From the NCBI GenBank assembly GCA_903847545.1, contig CAINDZ010000012.1, forward strand, positions 1 through 6,152: a stretch of 6,152 nucleotides of DNA. The letters are read 5' to 3'. The position numbers were made by a program, and so were the translations under genes. Positions 5,563 through 6,152 of this stretch are shown here, piece after piece (the first letter of the stretch is position 1; every line of letters begins with the position of its first letter). The stretch is from an uncultured bacterium. GTDB taxonomy: Bacteria; Krumholzibacteriota; Krumholzibacteriia; LZORAL124-64-63. The notes under the pieces are model-generated. The model had not been told where the DNA came from and did not search any database. It saw only the letters and a program-made list of their open reading frames with translations.

Positions 5563-6152
5563 CAGTGGCCGCCGCCGAAGAGCTTCTCGCCCGCCTCGAC
5601 GGCGAACGGCAGTGTGTTGGAGCGCGGCGGCAGCGTGCAGTTGAAGGCGTCGGGGTTGTAGTCGCACAGCGGGTTGTATGCGTAGTTGAAGTCGACCTCG
5701 ACCAGGCCCTCGCTGTCCAGCTTCAGGTCCAGGTAGCGCCCGCCGCCGTAGGTGTCCTTGCCGGTGGTGGCGTCGTAGAACGGCAGCCACAGGTAGTCGG
5801 GGTGCTCGCTGCCGACCATCCCGAAGACGCCGAGCCGGTGCGCCTGCCCGCCGTAAGTGAAGGCGACGGTGCCCTTGCGCACGTACTTCACCTCGTTGCC
5901 CTTGCGCTTGACCAGCGTCACGGTGTCGGGCTTCGCCTCGGCAACCAGCTTCGTGCGGAACCGCAGGTCCGGCTTCGGGAAGTAGTAGTTCAGGCCCTCG
6001 AACGTCTCGATGGCCCCGGCCGGCAGCGGCGAGGCGTCCGGCTTGCGGAACTCCTCGTTCTTGTCGATGCGCATCTCGACCAGCGCGATCTCCCACGCCT
6101 CGTGCTGGGCGTCATCCATCACGACGGGCCCGGGCGCCTGCTCGGCGGAGCG
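5562..6152 (-). CDS. DUF1684 family protein (N-terminus outside window)
   Basis: The visible part is 196 residues. The frame stays open to the window edge (RSAEQAPGPV before the GTG at 6122), so the true start, possibly with a signal or lipoprotein peptide, is likely outside; GTG 6122 and ATG 6119 are candidate internal starts. Numbered from that GTG, the family features are an acidic/charged segment KNEEFRKPDASPL (21-33), FEGLNYYFP (41-49), the long motif PFYDATTGKDTYGGGRYLDL (114-133), and the diagnostic DFNYAYNP with Cys153 and Cys162 before LPP, then AGEKLF near the end. DUF1684 proteins have no established biochemical function; many are exported or lipoproteins, and here the neighbour is an outer-membrane barrel. 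The stop is shared with the next start (TGATG), so the two form a coupled pair. Assignment to DUF1684 is firm; function is unknown. Confidence 0.85.
   Translation of the reverse strand, partial: RSAEQAPGPVVMDDAQHEAWEIALVEMRIDKNEEFRKPDASPLPAGAIETFEGLNYYFPKPDLRFRTKLVAEAKPDTVTLVKRKGNEVKYVRKGTVAFTYGGQAHRLGVFGMVGSEHPDYLWLPFYDATTGKDTYGGGRYLDLKLDSEGLVEVDFNYAYNPLCDYNPDAFNCTLPPRSNTLPFAVEAGEKLFGGGH

Noticed and set aside
5563..6096. In-frame upstream extension of the barrel protein gene, giving a 395-residue product.
   Set aside because: The extension is Arg/Gly-rich and overlaps the DUF1684 gene in another frame, while a proper signal peptide starts at the ATG at 5562.

Overview
The window is gene-dense and strongly GC-rich, with G or C at most third codon positions. 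It looks like chromosomal DNA from a Gram-negative, piliated bacterium. Two proteins look like outer-membrane beta-barrels ending in phenylalanine. A third gene is a clear type IV pilus retraction ATPase (PilT), and its partner protein ends in a DUF4388 domain. This combination fits deltaproteobacteria-like or FCB-related high-GC lineages, but the sequence alone does not fix the phylum. No mobile element, tRNA, rRNA or CRISPR array was seen.

Layout. Left block, + strand: the 3' end of a beta-barrel-like protein (1-684, cut by the window edge), then after 22 nt a TauE/SafE-type membrane transporter (707-1465) with a TTG start. This block converges on the - strand genes over only 26 nt, which hold a strong GC-rich hairpin (1465-1490). 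Central block, - strand: pilT (4714 down to 3629), followed with an 8-nt overlap by a 714-residue multidomain protein (3636 down to 1492). Right block, - strand: a DUF1684 protein that runs off the right edge (6152 to 5562), coupled through TGATG to a signal-peptide-bearing beta-barrel protein (5562 to 4909). The 194 nt between the barrel gene and pilT hold a near-consensus sigma-54 (-24/-12) promoter facing pilT, with inverted repeats just upstream of it.

The most interesting part is the pilT pair. The partner protein starts with an MshEN/GspE-N domain that has the two 24-residue motifs and 5-residue spacer expected of a cyclic-di-GMP receptor. It has no ATPase domain. Instead it continues with two receiver-like segments (the first without a phosphoacceptor, the second altered), a central helical part that may be a decayed HD-GYP-like domain, and a C-terminal DUF4388. 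My inference is that it is a cyclic-di-GMP-responsive adaptor made together with the retraction motor, under RpoN control. The other genes look like ordinary envelope functions of uncertain role.
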